A stretch of DNA of 45,350 nt from an uncultured Oscillospiraceae bacterium (GCA_910584395.1 CAJUAS010000008.1:1-45350), one strand, 5' to 3'. Numbered from the stretch's first letter, positions 15,593 to 23,102 are shown. Numbers and translations: made by a program. The notes: generated by a model from the sequence alone, not told the origin.

Positions 15593-15661
15593 CTACGGGA
15601 AGAATTGAATCGAGACTAAATGAATACAGCGCGGGCAAGGCCAATTCGTTTGGAAACCTTG

Positions 15662-15728
15662 TTTTATGTATCTTTTACCTAAGTTTTACAAACCCTCCCT
15701 TTTGGATTTTACATGGTCGCGGTAAGAT
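15662..15728 (+). promoter_or_regulatory. Pho-box-like array and promoter of the pst operon
   Basis: TTTTAT (15662), TTTTAC (15673) and TTTTAC (15684) repeat with exactly 11-bp spacing, and a fourth TTTTAC lies at 15707. Direct TT-ACA-like hexamers spaced 11 bp are how PhoB/PhoP dimers bind DNA. A -10-like TAAGAT follows at 15723-15728. The operon also encodes PhoP/PhoR-like proteins, so autoregulation under phosphate starvation is the natural reading. Binding itself is inferred. Confidence 0.7.
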
Positions 15729-15758
15729 GGCCGTGTAAACCGAAAGGGAGGTTATTTT

Positions 15759-16577
15759 ATGAAAAAGACAAAAACGCTCGTTTGTACGATCCTGACTGGG
15801 GTGCTTGCGCTGGGCCTGCTGGCGGGGTGCGCCCAGGGCCAGCCCGGCGGCAGCGTCTCCACCGACGGCTCCACCTCTATGGAAAAGGTCATCGGCGTCC
15901 TAGGTGAGGCGTTCCAAAATGAAAACAAGAACATCACCTTTACTTACAACCCCACCGGCTCCGGCTCGGGCATTCAGGCGGTGAGCGAAGGCCGGTGCGA
16001 CATTGGCCTTTCCAGCCGCGCGCTCAAGCAGGAGGAGCTGGACAGCGGCCTGACCGAGACTGTACTGGCCTACGACGGCATCGCCGTGGTGATCCACCCG
16101 GACAACCCGGTTTCCGATTTGGACGTGGACACCATCGCCAAAATTTACACTGGAGAGATCACCAACTGGAAGGACGTGGGTGGCAGCAATGCCGAGATCG
16201 TCCTCATTGGCCGGGAAGCGGGCAGCGGCACCCGAGACGGTTTTGAGTCCATCACCGGCACCTCGGAAAAATGCAAATACCGTCAGGAGCTGACCTCCAC
16301 CGGCGACGTGATCACCACCGTTTCCCAGAACCCCGATGCCATTGGTTACGCCTCTCTGGCCTCGGTGGGCGACAGCGTGAAAGCCCTGGCGGTGGGCGGC
16401 GTGACCCCCAGCGAGGAGACGGTAAAGGACGGAAGCTATGCCATCCAGCGCCCCTTTGTGCTGGTGACAAAGGCGGACGCCAAGCTCTCTGACGCCGCCC
16501 AGAAGTTCTTTGACTTCGCAACTTCCCCGGACAGCGCAGGGCTGATCGCCCAAGCCGGCGTGGTGGCCGCCAACTGA
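15759..16577 (+). CDS. pstS: Phosphate ABC transporter, substrate-binding lipoprotein
   Basis: The extracellular phosphate-binding component. The 272 residues start with a lipoprotein signal ending in LLAGC. They carry the family blocks DGSTSMEKVIG, FTYNPTGSGSGIQAV, DIGLSSRALK, IYTGEITNWKDVGG, and GREAGSGTRDGFE, whose Ser/Gly/Arg/Asp residues line the phosphate pocket. AAAGGGAGG precedes the ATG. It is the first gene of pstSCAB-phoU-phoP-phoR. Confidence 0.96.
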   Translation: MKKTKTLVCTILTGVLALGLLAGCAQGQPGGSVSTDGSTSMEKVIGVLGEAFQNENKNITFTYNPTGSGSGIQAVSEGRCDIGLSSRALKQEELDSGLTETVLAYDGIAVVIHPDNPVSDLDVDTIAKIYTGEITNWKDVGGSNAEIVLIGREAGSGTRDGFESITGTSEKCKYRQELTSTGDVITTVSQNPDAIGYASLASVGDSVKALAVGGVTPSEETVKDGSYAIQRPFVLVTKADAKLSDAAQKFFDFATSPDSAGLIAQAGVVAAN

Positions 16578-16578
16578 G

Positions 16579-17442
16579 ATGAAGGGCCGTGTGCTTGAAC
16601 GCGCTGTCCACGGGGCCTTTCTGGCGCTTGGGTTGGTGACGGTGGGGTGTGTGCTGCTCATTACAGTCTACCTGATCGTCTCCGGCCTTCCGGCCATCCG
16701 GGAAATTGGACTTTGGGAGTTCCTCTTCGGGGACACCTGGGCCTCCACGGCGGCAGAACCCAAGTTCGGCATCCTTCCCTTCCTGCTCACCAGCGTGTAC
16801 GGCATGGCGGGGGCCATGGTCATCGGCGTGCCTGTGGGCTTTTTCACCGCCGTCTATCTGTCAAAGGCCGCTCCCAAGCCGGTCAAGACAGTGGTGGAGC
16901 ACATGGTGAGCCTGCTGGCGGGCATCCCCTCGGTGGTCTACGGGCTGGTGGGGATGCTGGTGTTGGTACCATGGGTGCGAAGCACATTCCATGTCCCCGA
17001 CGGGGCGGGGCTGCTGGTAGCCATTCTGGTGCTGGCGGTAATGATCCTGCCCTCCATCATCAAGGTATCGGTGACCGCTCTGGAGGCGGTGCCCCGGGAA
17101 TATGAGGACGGCTCTTTGGCTCTGGGGGCCACGGCGGCGGAGACCTGGTTTCGGGTGTCCGTCCCCGCCGCCAAAAGCGGCATCGCCGCCGCGGTGGTGC
17201 TGGGGGTGGGCCGGGCCATTGGGGAGGCCACAGCGGTGATGATGGTGGCGGGCAACGCCCCCAATCTGCCGGGACTTTTTCAAAGCGTTCGCTTCCTCAC
17301 CACCGCCATCGTCAGCGAGATGGCCTATTCCGGCGGACTGCAGCGGCAGGCGCTGTTTTCCATTGCCCTTGTACTCTACCTCTTCATTCTGCTCATCAAT
17401 GCTACGTTGAACTTCTTTTTGAAGCGGGACAAGGAGGGCTGA
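16579..17442 (+). CDS. pstC: Phosphate ABC transporter permease PstC
   Basis: One of the two membrane subunits. At 287 residues it has six membrane segments, SLLAGIPSVVYGLVGMLVLVPW typical of PstC/PstA in its part GIPSVVYGLVG, and an EAA-type loop around ALGATAAETWFRVSVPAAKSG that contacts PstB. It starts 1 bp after the pstS stop with no separate strong ribosome site, so coupling is likely. Confidence 0.95.
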   Translation: MKGRVLERAVHGAFLALGLVTVGCVLLITVYLIVSGLPAIREIGLWEFLFGDTWASTAAEPKFGILPFLLTSVYGMAGAMVIGVPVGFFTAVYLSKAAPKPVKTVVEHMVSLLAGIPSVVYGLVGMLVLVPWVRSTFHVPDGAGLLVAILVLAVMILPSIIKVSVTALEAVPREYEDGSLALGATAAETWFRVSVPAAKSGIAAAVVLGVGRAIGEATAVMMVAGNAPNLPGLFQSVRFLTTAIVSEMAYSGGLQRQALFSIALVLYLFILLINATLNFFLKRDKEG

Positions 17443-17444
17443 CC

Positions 17445-18281
17445 ATGCGAAAAGCAAAAGACGCCCTCCGCATGGGGGCTATGGGCCTGTCCACGCTATT
17501 CACCTGCACCTTGGCGGTGGCGCTGATGGGATATGTGCTGGCAAAGGGCCTGCCCCAGCTAAGCTGGGCACTGCTCACCACCGCCCCCAGCTATCTGGAG
17601 GACACGGTGGGCATCCTGCCTGACATCCTCAATACCCTGTACCTCATCCTCACCGCCGTGGTCATCGTCCTGCCTCTGGGGGTGGGAGCCGCGGTATATC
17701 TCAACGAGTACGCCACAAACAAAAAGCTGGTGAGCGTGATCGAGTACGCCGCCGAGACTCTGTCCGGCATCCCTTCCATCATCTACGGTCTGGTGGGGAT
17801 GCTGGTGTTCTCCAACCTGCTGGGTTCTTGTCTGCTGGCCGGGGCGCTGACACTGGTGGTGATGAACCTGCCCACCATCCTCCGAACCACCCAGGAGAGC
17901 CTGAAGACCGTCCCTCAGTCCTACCGGGAGGGGGCCTTTGGTTTGGGGGCGGGCAAATGGCGGGTCATCCGCACGGTGGTGCTCCCCGGCTGCGTGGACG
18001 GGGTGGTCACCGGCTGTATTTTGTCGGTGGGACGGATGTTGGGCGAGACAGCGGCCCTTCTCTATACCGCCGGCTTCGCCCACACCCTCAACGGCTTTTT
18101 CTCCGGCATGAGCAGCTCAGGGGCGACCTTGTCGGTGGCCCTCTACGTCTACGCCAAGGAGCCGGGGCCGGGGCGGCAGGAGGCGGCCTTCGCCATCGCC
18201 GCCATCCTCCTGCTTTTGACCTTGGGCATCGACCTTGCCGCTGTGCTGGTCAAGCGGCAGTTTCAAAGGAGACACTTATGA
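17445..18281 (+). CDS. pstA: Phosphate ABC transporter permease PstA
   Basis: The second membrane subunit, 278 residues, six membrane segments. It shares LSGIPSIIYGLVGMLVF with PstC and has the coupling loop GLGAGKWRVIRTVVLPGCV. AAGGAGGG within the pstC 3' end serves as ribosome site. It overlaps pstB by 4 bp (ATGA). Confidence 0.95.
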   Translation: MRKAKDALRMGAMGLSTLFTCTLAVALMGYVLAKGLPQLSWALLTTAPSYLEDTVGILPDILNTLYLILTAVVIVLPLGVGAAVYLNEYATNKKLVSVIEYAAETLSGIPSIIYGLVGMLVFSNLLGSCLLAGALTLVVMNLPTILRTTQESLKTVPQSYREGAFGLGAGKWRVIRTVVLPGCVDGVVTGCILSVGRMLGETAALLYTAGFAHTLNGFFSGMSSSGATLSVALYVYAKEPGPGRQEAAFAIAAILLLLTLGIDLAAVLVKRQFQRRHL

Positions 18282-19033
18282 ACCCCATTCTCACATCTCA
18301 CGACCTGTGCCTCTGGTATGGGCAGACCCAGGCGCTGAAAAACATCTCTCTGGACATCCCGGAGCGGAGTATCACCGCCCTCATCGGCCCTTCGGGCTGC
18401 GGCAAGTCCACCTTTCTCAAAACCCTGAACCGCATGAATGATCTGATCCCCGGCGTGAAGATCACCGGGGAGGTGCGCTACCGGGGAGAGGACATCTATG
18501 CCCCCGGTCAGGACGTAAGCGCCCTGCGCCGTGAGGTGGGCATGGTGTTTCAAAAGCCCAATCCCTTCCCCATGTCCATCTACGACAACGTAGCCTACGG
18601 CCCCCGAACCCACAGGGTCAAGGGCCGGGCCAAGCTGGACGAGATCGTGGAGCAGGCCCTTCGGGGCGCGGCCATCTGGGACGAGGTGAAGGATCGTCTA
18701 CGAAAAAACGCCCTGGGCCTGTCGGGAGGCCAGCAGCAGCGGCTTTGTATCGCCAGGGCCTTGGCGGTGGAGCCAAAGGTACTGCTCATGGACGAGCCTA
18801 CCTCCGCGCTTGACCCTATCTCTACTTCCCGGGTGGAAGAACTGGCCCTGGAGCTAAAGGAGCGCTACACCATTGTGATCGTCACCCACAATATGCAGCA
18901 GGCCCTGCGTATCTCTGACCGCACTGCCTTTTTCCTGCTGGGGGAGCTGGTGGAGGCGGGAGCTACTGAGGATGTTTTCTCCCAGCCCCGGGACAAGCGC
19001 ACCGAGGACTATATCACCGGGAGGTTTGGGTAA
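18278..19033 (+). CDS. pstB: Phosphate ABC transporter ATPase
   Basis: The ATPase that powers phosphate import, 251 residues. Walker A GPSGCGKSTFLKTLNRMND, Q-loop FQKPNPFPMSIYDNVAYGPR (a PstB hallmark), signature LSGGQQQRLCIARAL, Walker B VLLMDEPTSALDP and H-loop VTHNMQQALRISD are all present. A longer in-frame extension into pstA exists but is rejected: the ATG at 18278 has AAAGGAGA and matches known PstB N-termini. Confidence 0.97.
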   Translation: MNPILTSHDLCLWYGQTQALKNISLDIPERSITALIGPSGCGKSTFLKTLNRMNDLIPGVKITGEVRYRGEDIYAPGQDVSALRREVGMVFQKPNPFPMSIYDNVAYGPRTHRVKGRAKLDEIVEQALRGAAIWDEVKDRLRKNALGLSGGQQQRLCIARALAVEPKVLLMDEPTSALDPISTSRVEELALELKERYTIVIVTHNMQQALRISDRTAFFLLGELVEAGATEDVFSQPRDKRTEDYITGRFG

Positions 19034-19680
19034 TGAGAAGCAAATTTGATGAGGAGATGTCCCTCCTCCATCGGGAGTTGACCCGGATGGGGGCCTTGTG
19101 CGAGGAGGCCATCGCCCTCACCGCCAAAGCGCTGGACGGAGAGCGGGCGCTGGCGGGAAAGGTCCCCGCCCTGGAATCGGAGATCGACCAGGCCGAGCGG
19201 GACATTGAGACACTGTGTCTCAAGCTCCTGCTGCGACAACAGCCGGTGGCGGGGGATCTGCGGCAGGTGTCGGCGGCCCTGAAAATGATCACCGACCTGG
19301 AGCGCATTGGAGACCAGGCGAGCGACATTTCCGACATCGTCTGTGCCATTGAGGGGGTCAGCCGGGGAATCGCCCAGCGGCTCCACGCCATGGCTCAGGC
19401 CACCATTCACATGGTCACCGCCAGCATCGACGCCTATGTCTGTCAGGACGCGGAACGAGCCAAAAACGTGATTTTGTTGGACGATGCCATTGACAACGCC
19501 TTTCAGGAGATTAAAATAGCCTTGGTGGAGCGCATCGCCCAAAATCCTGAGCTGGGCGAGTATGCTCTGGATCAGCTGATGATCGCCAAGTATTTTGAGC
19601 GCATCGGCGACCACGCGGCCAACGTGGCCGAGTGGGTGGTATTCGCCGTCATCGGCGTTCACAAAGGAGAAGGGCTATGA
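19033..19680 (+). CDS. phoU: Phosphate signalling protein PhoU
   Basis: A helical-bundle protein that links Pst transport to the PhoR kinase and represses the Pho response when phosphate is plentiful. The 215 residues form two PhoU repeats, each with a metal-contacting E/D-rich motif: LKMITDLERIGDQASDISD and YFERIGDHAANVAEW. The start codon shares one base with the pstB stop (TAATG), and the stop overlaps the next regulator (ATGA). Confidence 0.96.
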   Translation: MRSKFDEEMSLLHRELTRMGALCEEAIALTAKALDGERALAGKVPALESEIDQAERDIETLCLKLLLRQQPVAGDLRQVSAALKMITDLERIGDQASDISDIVCAIEGVSRGIAQRLHAMAQATIHMVTASIDAYVCQDAERAKNVILLDDAIDNAFQEIKIALVERIAQNPELGEYALDQLMIAKYFERIGDHAANVAEWVVFAVIGVHKGEGL

Positions 19681-20345
19681 TCTGGTGTGTGGAGGACGAC
19701 AACGGGATCTTGGAGACGGAGCTGTACGCCTTGACCTCAACAGGGTTTGCCGCCCGGGGCTTTGCCGACGGCGCAGCCGCTTGGGACGCGCTGCAAACGG
19801 AACGGCCCGAGCTCATATTGCTGGATGTGATGCTCCCCGGCATGGACGGCGTGACCCTCCTGCGGCGGATGAAGGAAAGCCCTGCCCTCAGGGGCATCCC
19901 CGTCATCATGGCCACTGCCAAGGGGACGGAGTACGATAAGATACAGAGCCTTGACCTGGGAGCGGACGACTATCTGGTCAAGCCCTTCGGGCTCATGGAG
20001 ATGGTGTCTCGGGTCAAGGCGGTGCTGCGCCGGTGCGAGGACAAGGGGAGAACCGTCCTGACCTTGGGTGGTCTGAGCATGGACACTGTCGCCCATATCG
20101 TCACGGCGGACGAACAGCGGGTGGACCTGACCTACAAGGAATTTGAGCTGCTGCGGCTGTTTTTGGCACACCCGGGTAGAGCGTTTACCCGGGAAGAACT
20201 GTTTTCCGGCGTATGGGGAGACAACTATCAGGGGGAGACCCGGACCCTGGATATGCACATCAAAACCCTGCGGCAGAAGCTGGGCGGCTACGGTGCTCAC
20301 ATTGAGACCGTCCGGGGCGTGGGCTACCGACTGGAGGGCAAATGA
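19677..20345 (+). CDS. PhoB/PhoP-like response regulator
   Basis: A 222-residue OmpR-family regulator. The receiver domain has the acidic pair in VEDDNG, the phospho-acceptor Asp in LILLDVMLPGMDG, and Lys in LVKPFG. The winged-helix domain has DLTYKEFELLRLFLAHPG and TLDMHIKTLRQKLG. Start at 19677 with AAAGGAGAAGG, overlapping phoU by 4 bp. Its place after pstSCAB-phoU makes it the likely phosphate regulator that binds the Pho-like boxes at 15662. Confidence 0.93.
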   Translation: MIWCVEDDNGILETELYALTSTGFAARGFADGAAAWDALQTERPELILLDVMLPGMDGVTLLRRMKESPALRGIPVIMATAKGTEYDKIQSLDLGADDYLVKPFGLMEMVSRVKAVLRRCEDKGRTVLTLGGLSMDTVAHIVTADEQRVDLTYKEFELLRLFLAHPGRAFTREELFSGVWGDNYQGETRTLDMHIKTLRQKLGGYGAHIETVRGVGYRLEGK

Positions 20346-21649
20346 TGAGTAAAAAAATATTCCGTGCCTGTCTGCTCTCCGCCTTTGTGGTTCTTCTCAC
20401 CAGTCTAACGGTGGTGATGGCCAGCCTTTACGGCTACTTCAATGAACGGCAGAGCGCCCAACTGGGTCAAGAACTTCGCATGGCCGCCCAAGGGGTGGAG
20501 TTGGGGGGCGCAGCCTATTTAGAGGGCTTGGAACAGGAGGACTACCGCCTGACCTGGGTGGATGGGACGGGCAAGGTGCTCTATGATACCCAAGCATCCG
20601 CCGACACGATGGAAAACCACGGCGGGCGGGAGGAAATCCAAACGGCACTGGAGACAGGAGAAGGCGCCGGCTCACGGATGTCCTCCACCCTGATGCGGCG
20701 GACGGTCTACCGCGCCCGGCGGCTCTCGGATGGAACGGTGCTTCGCATCTCTGCCGATCAGGTAACGGTGCTGGCCCTGCTCGCTTGGATGTCCCAGGCC
20801 GTTTTGCTGCTGATCGTCATCGCGGCGTTGGTGTCCTGGGTGCTGGCGGACAGGCTGGCCCGGCAGGTAGTCAAGCCCATCAATACTCTGAACTTAGATG
20901 ACCCGTTGTCCAACGATGTGTATGAGGAGCTGTCCCCTCTATTGCGGCGCATCCATCACCAGAACCGGCAGGTGGCCGCCGCCGAGCAAAGCCGCCGGGA
21001 GTTCACCGCCAATGTGTCCCACGAGTTGAAAACGCCCCTCCAGTCCATCTTGGGCAGCGCCGAACTGCTGGAAAACGGCACAGTGGCCCAGCAGGATATT
21101 CCCCGGTTCGCGGGCCGCATTCGCGCCGAGGCCCAGCGGCTGGTGGCCCTCATTGAGGACATCCTCCGCCTGTCCCAGCTGGACGAGGGGGTAGAACTGC
21201 CCCGGGAAGAGGTGGAACTGCTGGCCCTTTGCCGGGAGGTTCGCGCCAGCCTGGAGCCCCAGGCCGCCGCCAAGGGGGTTCTCCTGGCCGTTCACGGCGG
21301 GGAGGCTCATGTTACCGGGGCCCGGGCCTTGCTCCACGAGCTGGTCTACAACCTCTGCGACAACGCCATCAAGTACAATGTGGAAGGCGGATTGGTGGAC
21401 GTCAGCGTGACCCAAACGGGGCAGACAGTCACCCTCATTGTGGCCGACACGGGCATCGGCATCCCGCCCCAGGATCAGGAGCGGGTGTTTGAGCGGTTCT
21501 ACCGGGTGGACAAAAGCCGCTCCAAGGCCGCCGGCGGCACCGGCCTGGGCCTGGCCATCGTCAAGCATATTGCCCAGCTTCACGGGGCAAAGCTGAAATT
21601 GGAAAGCAAGGTCGGTACCGGGACCCAGATAACAGTCACCTTTAAATAA
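20342..21649 (+). CDS. PhoR-like sensor histidine kinase
   Basis: Partner of the preceding regulator, 435 residues. It has a short N-terminal membrane helix (about 8-28), an extracytoplasmic loop of about 110 residues, a second helix (VLLLIVIAALVSWVLADRL), the H box SHELKTPLQSILG, N box NLCDNAIKYN, G1 DTGIGIPP, F box FYRVDKSRSKAAGG and G2 GTGLGLAIVKHI. Two ATG codons in tandem (20342, 20345) are both possible starts, overlapping the regulator stop. Last gene of the phosphate operon. A hairpin with GCAAAGCTG arms follows at about 21672-21701. Confidence 0.92.
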   Translation: MMSKKIFRACLLSAFVVLLTSLTVVMASLYGYFNERQSAQLGQELRMAAQGVELGGAAYLEGLEQEDYRLTWVDGTGKVLYDTQASADTMENHGGREEIQTALETGEGAGSRMSSTLMRRTVYRARRLSDGTVLRISADQVTVLALLAWMSQAVLLLIVIAALVSWVLADRLARQVVKPINTLNLDDPLSNDVYEELSPLLRRIHHQNRQVAAAEQSRREFTANVSHELKTPLQSILGSAELLENGTVAQQDIPRFAGRIRAEAQRLVALIEDILRLSQLDEGVELPREEVELLALCREVRASLEPQAAAKGVLLAVHGGEAHVTGARALLHELVYNLCDNAIKYNVEGGLVDVSVTQTGQTVTLIVADTGIGIPPQDQERVFERFYRVDKSRSKAAGGTGLGLAIVKHIAQLHGAKLKLESKVGTGTQITVTFK

Positions 21650-21674
21650 AATGTAGGGCGAAGCAAGAAAGGCA

Positions 21675-21830
21675 AAGCTGTCCTCTCTCTTCCAGCTTTG
21701 CGGTTTTCGTCTGGCGGTGGAGGATGCCCTCTCATTGCCGGTGGATCTGGTCACTACCGAGGCGTCGGATGCCGAGTTTCTAAACGCCATTCAGAAGGAG
21801 GAGGTGCTGCTCTATCGAAACGCAGGATAA
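21675..21830 (+). pseudogene. MNT-type nucleotidyltransferase antitoxin, C-terminal remnant
   Basis: About 50 codons in frame without a start: LAVEDALSLPVDLVTTEAS, then DAEFLNAIQKEEVLLYRNAG and a stop. This matches the C-terminal third of MNT-domain nucleotidyltransferases that pair with HEPN toxins; the catalytic GSxARG region is missing. An HEPN-like start follows in an overlapping frame, the usual gene order of MNT/HEPN pairs. Decayed, from pattern recognition only. Confidence 0.5.
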
Positions 21831-21891
21831 GGTCATCTTGGAAAAAATCGTGGCCTACTGCCAGCGGATCGCAGATAGGCAGTTGATTCAT
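21814..21891 (+). pseudogene. HEPN-domain toxin, N-terminal remnant
   Basis: The frame overlapping the MNT stop reads IETQDKVILEKIVAYCQRI followed by ADRQLIH, like the first 25 residues of DUF86/HEPN toxins (typical opening DK-ILEKI-AYC-RI). It breaks off after that, before the catalytic R-x4-6-H motif. The break coincides with the start of the DUF6906-like gene segment, so it marks a recombination junction. Confidence 0.45.
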
Positions 21892-21902
21892 CGTTGTTCC
21901 TC

Positions 21903-22070
21903 TTAGTAGTCAATAAATGGTGGCAGCACTCGGATCCTGTCCGTGTGCTTGTGCAGGAGGACCATCACGCCGTCTGGCCGGTTCTTGACCACCAGCCAAT
22001 TCTCCGGGGACAGTCCCGCCTGCCCGATGCGGATCTTCTGCTGCCGGGTGGGTTTCTTGCCGTTTTTCAT
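21903..22070 (-). CDS. DUF6906-like small protein
   Basis: A 55-residue basic protein, MKNGKKPTRQQKIRIGQAGL at the start, then SPENWLVVKN and a short beta-rich tail. The MKNGKKPT-x-RQ...PENWLVVKN pattern is that of a small Firmicutes mobile-element family I know as DUF6906; the function is unknown. The ribosome site AAAGGAGGTGAACCC is near perfect. The upstream sequence on this strand contains one arm of a 28-bp inverted repeat and the leftward XRE-linked promoter at 22527. Confidence 0.68.
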   Translation of the reverse strand: MKNGKKPTRQQKIRIGQAGLSPENWLVVKNRPDGVMVLLHKHTDRIRVLPPFIDY

Positions 22071-22104
22071 GGGTTCACCTCCTTTGCATTTTGCTGGAGG
22101 TTGT

Positions 22105-22450
22105 GGTAGAGTAGAGGGGACCGGCGAGGGCCGGGAAATGAAGAAGACATATCATTCGCTTGAGGAAATCCGAGAGAGTTGTGGAAACGCTGACCTGATG
22201 GCCTGCGTCGCCTCTGTACTTGGCTGCAACAAGTACATGGCTTGGAAATTGTCATCTTGCTCTGAGGACGGTTCGGTCTGCCACGCTGACTTCGTCTGCC
22301 ACGACGAGGCCATGGGCTTCATAGGCCGCCTTTCCTACGAGCTGAACGAGCTGGGCCGGTATGCCCATATCACAGTCGAGGATCTTCACTCCTCGGCTGC
22401 AACGAAATAAAGGGGAGGTGATGGCCCTCGCCGCTCCCGTCTACTCTACC
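22105..22450. repeat. 28-bp inverted repeats flanking a 290-bp gene cassette
   Basis: The left arm is 22105-22132 and the right arm is 22423-22450. They are inverted copies with 26 of 28 positions identical (shared ends GGTAGAGTAGA and CGGCGAGGGCC). The enclosed 290 bp is almost exactly the 90-codon gene at 22138. Flipping the cassette would place that gene on the minus strand behind the promoter at 22527-22556 and in front of the DUF6906-like gene. This layout is what an invertible segment looks like. No recombinase lies next to it. Confidence 0.6.
22138..22410 (+). CDS. Cassette-borne cysteine-rich protein of unknown function
   Basis: A 90-residue soluble protein starting MKKTYHSLEEIRESCGNADL, with six cysteines (including LGCNKY, SSCSED, SVCHADFVCHDEA) and a His-containing middle, which would suit metal binding or redox chemistry. 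I do not recognise a family. The ribosome site GAGGG is inside the left inverted repeat, 7 nt before the ATG, so it would travel with either orientation of the cassette. A weak TTGCAT-17-TAGAGT promoter (22084-22112) may serve the present orientation. Confidence 0.6.
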   Translation: MKKTYHSLEEIRESCGNADLMACVASVLGCNKYMAWKLSSCSEDGSVCHADFVCHDEAMGFIGRLSYELNELGRYAHITVEDLHSSAATK

Positions 22451-22510
22451 TTTTACCTCCTTTCGGTCTTTTCTTTTCTGGTCAACTGTGATATGCTATG
22501 GGCTGGATAA
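22421..22510 (+). CDS. Possible short coupled ORF across the right inverted repeat
   Basis: Twenty-nine codons beginning MALAAPVYSTFYLLSVFSF, 10 bp after the 90-codon gene, with GGGGAGGTG immediately before the ATG (spacing only 2 nt). Its first ten codons lie in the right inverted repeat. If the cassette were flipped, the same start would continue as MALAGPLYSTTTSSKMQRR and stop inside the ribosome site of the DUF6906-like gene, a typical leader-peptide coupling. The present product may be an accident of inversion. Low confidence as a protein. Confidence 0.3.
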   Translation: MALAAPVYSTFYLLSVFSFLVNCDMLWAG

Positions 22511-22526
22511 GTAATTGACCATGCTC

Positions 22527-22556
22527 ATTATACTATCCGTTCGGAGAGATTGTCAA
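22527..22556 (-). promoter_or_regulatory. Consensus leftward promoter, overlapped by an operator
   Basis: Perfect TTGACA (22551-22556) and perfect TATAAT (22527-22532) with an 18-bp spacer, reading left towards the inverted-repeat cassette and the DUF6906-like gene. The spacer contains an operator-like repeat (22533-22549), so repressor binding would block RNA polymerase. In the present orientation the transcript is antisense to the 90-codon gene. Confidence 0.8.
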
Positions 22557-22612
22557 GGGTTTTCTCTCTTTTTGGAGAGATTATTTTTGGGGAAACTCTC
22601 GTTTCGGAGAAA
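22533..22612. promoter_or_regulatory. Operator-like repeats of the XRE repressor
   Basis: Three 17-bp sites fit CTCTC-N5-GGAGAGA or close variants: 22533-22549 (CTATCCGTTCGGAGAGA), 22564-22580 (CTCTCTTTTTGGAGAGA) and 22596-22612 (CTCTCGTTTCGGAGAAA), at 31-32 bp spacing, about three helical turns. Two more lie inside the repressor gene at 22816-22832 (left half only) and 22832-22848 (CTCTCCGGGTGGAGAGA, full). The sites bracket the repressor start and the leftward promoter, as in phage immunity regions. Confidence 0.6.
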
Positions 22613-22622
22613 CAGGAGGTTT

Positions 22623-23102
22623 ATGATGTCCGCACTTGTTGAGCGGTTACGCACCGCAATTACAGAGAGAGGACTTACATTTAATAAGGTCGAACACGAC
22701 TGCAAACTCGGAAATGGTACAATAAAGAGGTGGGAAGACCAAAGCCCCCGATTAGATAAGCTGGTTCTTGTCGCACAGTATTTACACGTCTCGCTTGACT
22801 ACCTTGTATTCGGATCTCTCCATTCGGATTGCTCTCCGGGTGGAGAGACGACGGTTGACCTTGAGGCCATCAAAAGAGAACAAGGTCTAACGTGCGACGG
22901 TCTACCGCTGTCCGAGGATGAGGTGGATCTGGTGGCCATGTACCGGCTCTTGCCGGAGGAGCAGCAGGAGGATGTTTTCGATCTGGTGCAGCTCAAATAC
23001 CAGAAGCACGTTGAGCGGAAAAAAGGGTCTATCTTCTGGACATTTACCGGCGACAAAAATGGCGGCCCCGCCCGGAGTGAGACCCCCCACGGAACCGCTT
23101 AA
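22623..23102 (+). CDS. XRE-family (Cro/CI-type) transcriptional repressor
   Basis: A 159-residue DNA-binding protein. The HTH_3 domain (about 5-60) reads ALVERLRTAITERGL, then FNKVEHDCKLGNGTIKRWED with the recognition helix around GNGTIKRW, and ends VSLDYLVFG. The C-terminal part contains LSEDEVDLVAMYRLLPEEQQ, a helical motif common in Clostridial XRE regulators. The AGGAGG ribosome site supports the ATG at 22623 (another ATG follows directly). No S24 peptidase domain is present, so induction by self-cleavage is unlikely. Confidence 0.82.
   Translation: MMSALVERLRTAITERGLTFNKVEHDCKLGNGTIKRWEDQSPRLDKLVLVAQYLHVSLDYLVFGSLHSDCSPGGETTVDLEAIKREQGLTCDGLPLSEDEVDLVAMYRLLPEEQQEDVFDLVQLKYQKHVERKKGSIFWTFTGDKNGGPARSETPHGTA

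Noticed and set aside
17828..18277. N-terminal extension of PstB to 401 residues
   Set aside because: It reads through pstA in another frame; the ATG at 18278 has a ribosome site and matches known PstB proteins.
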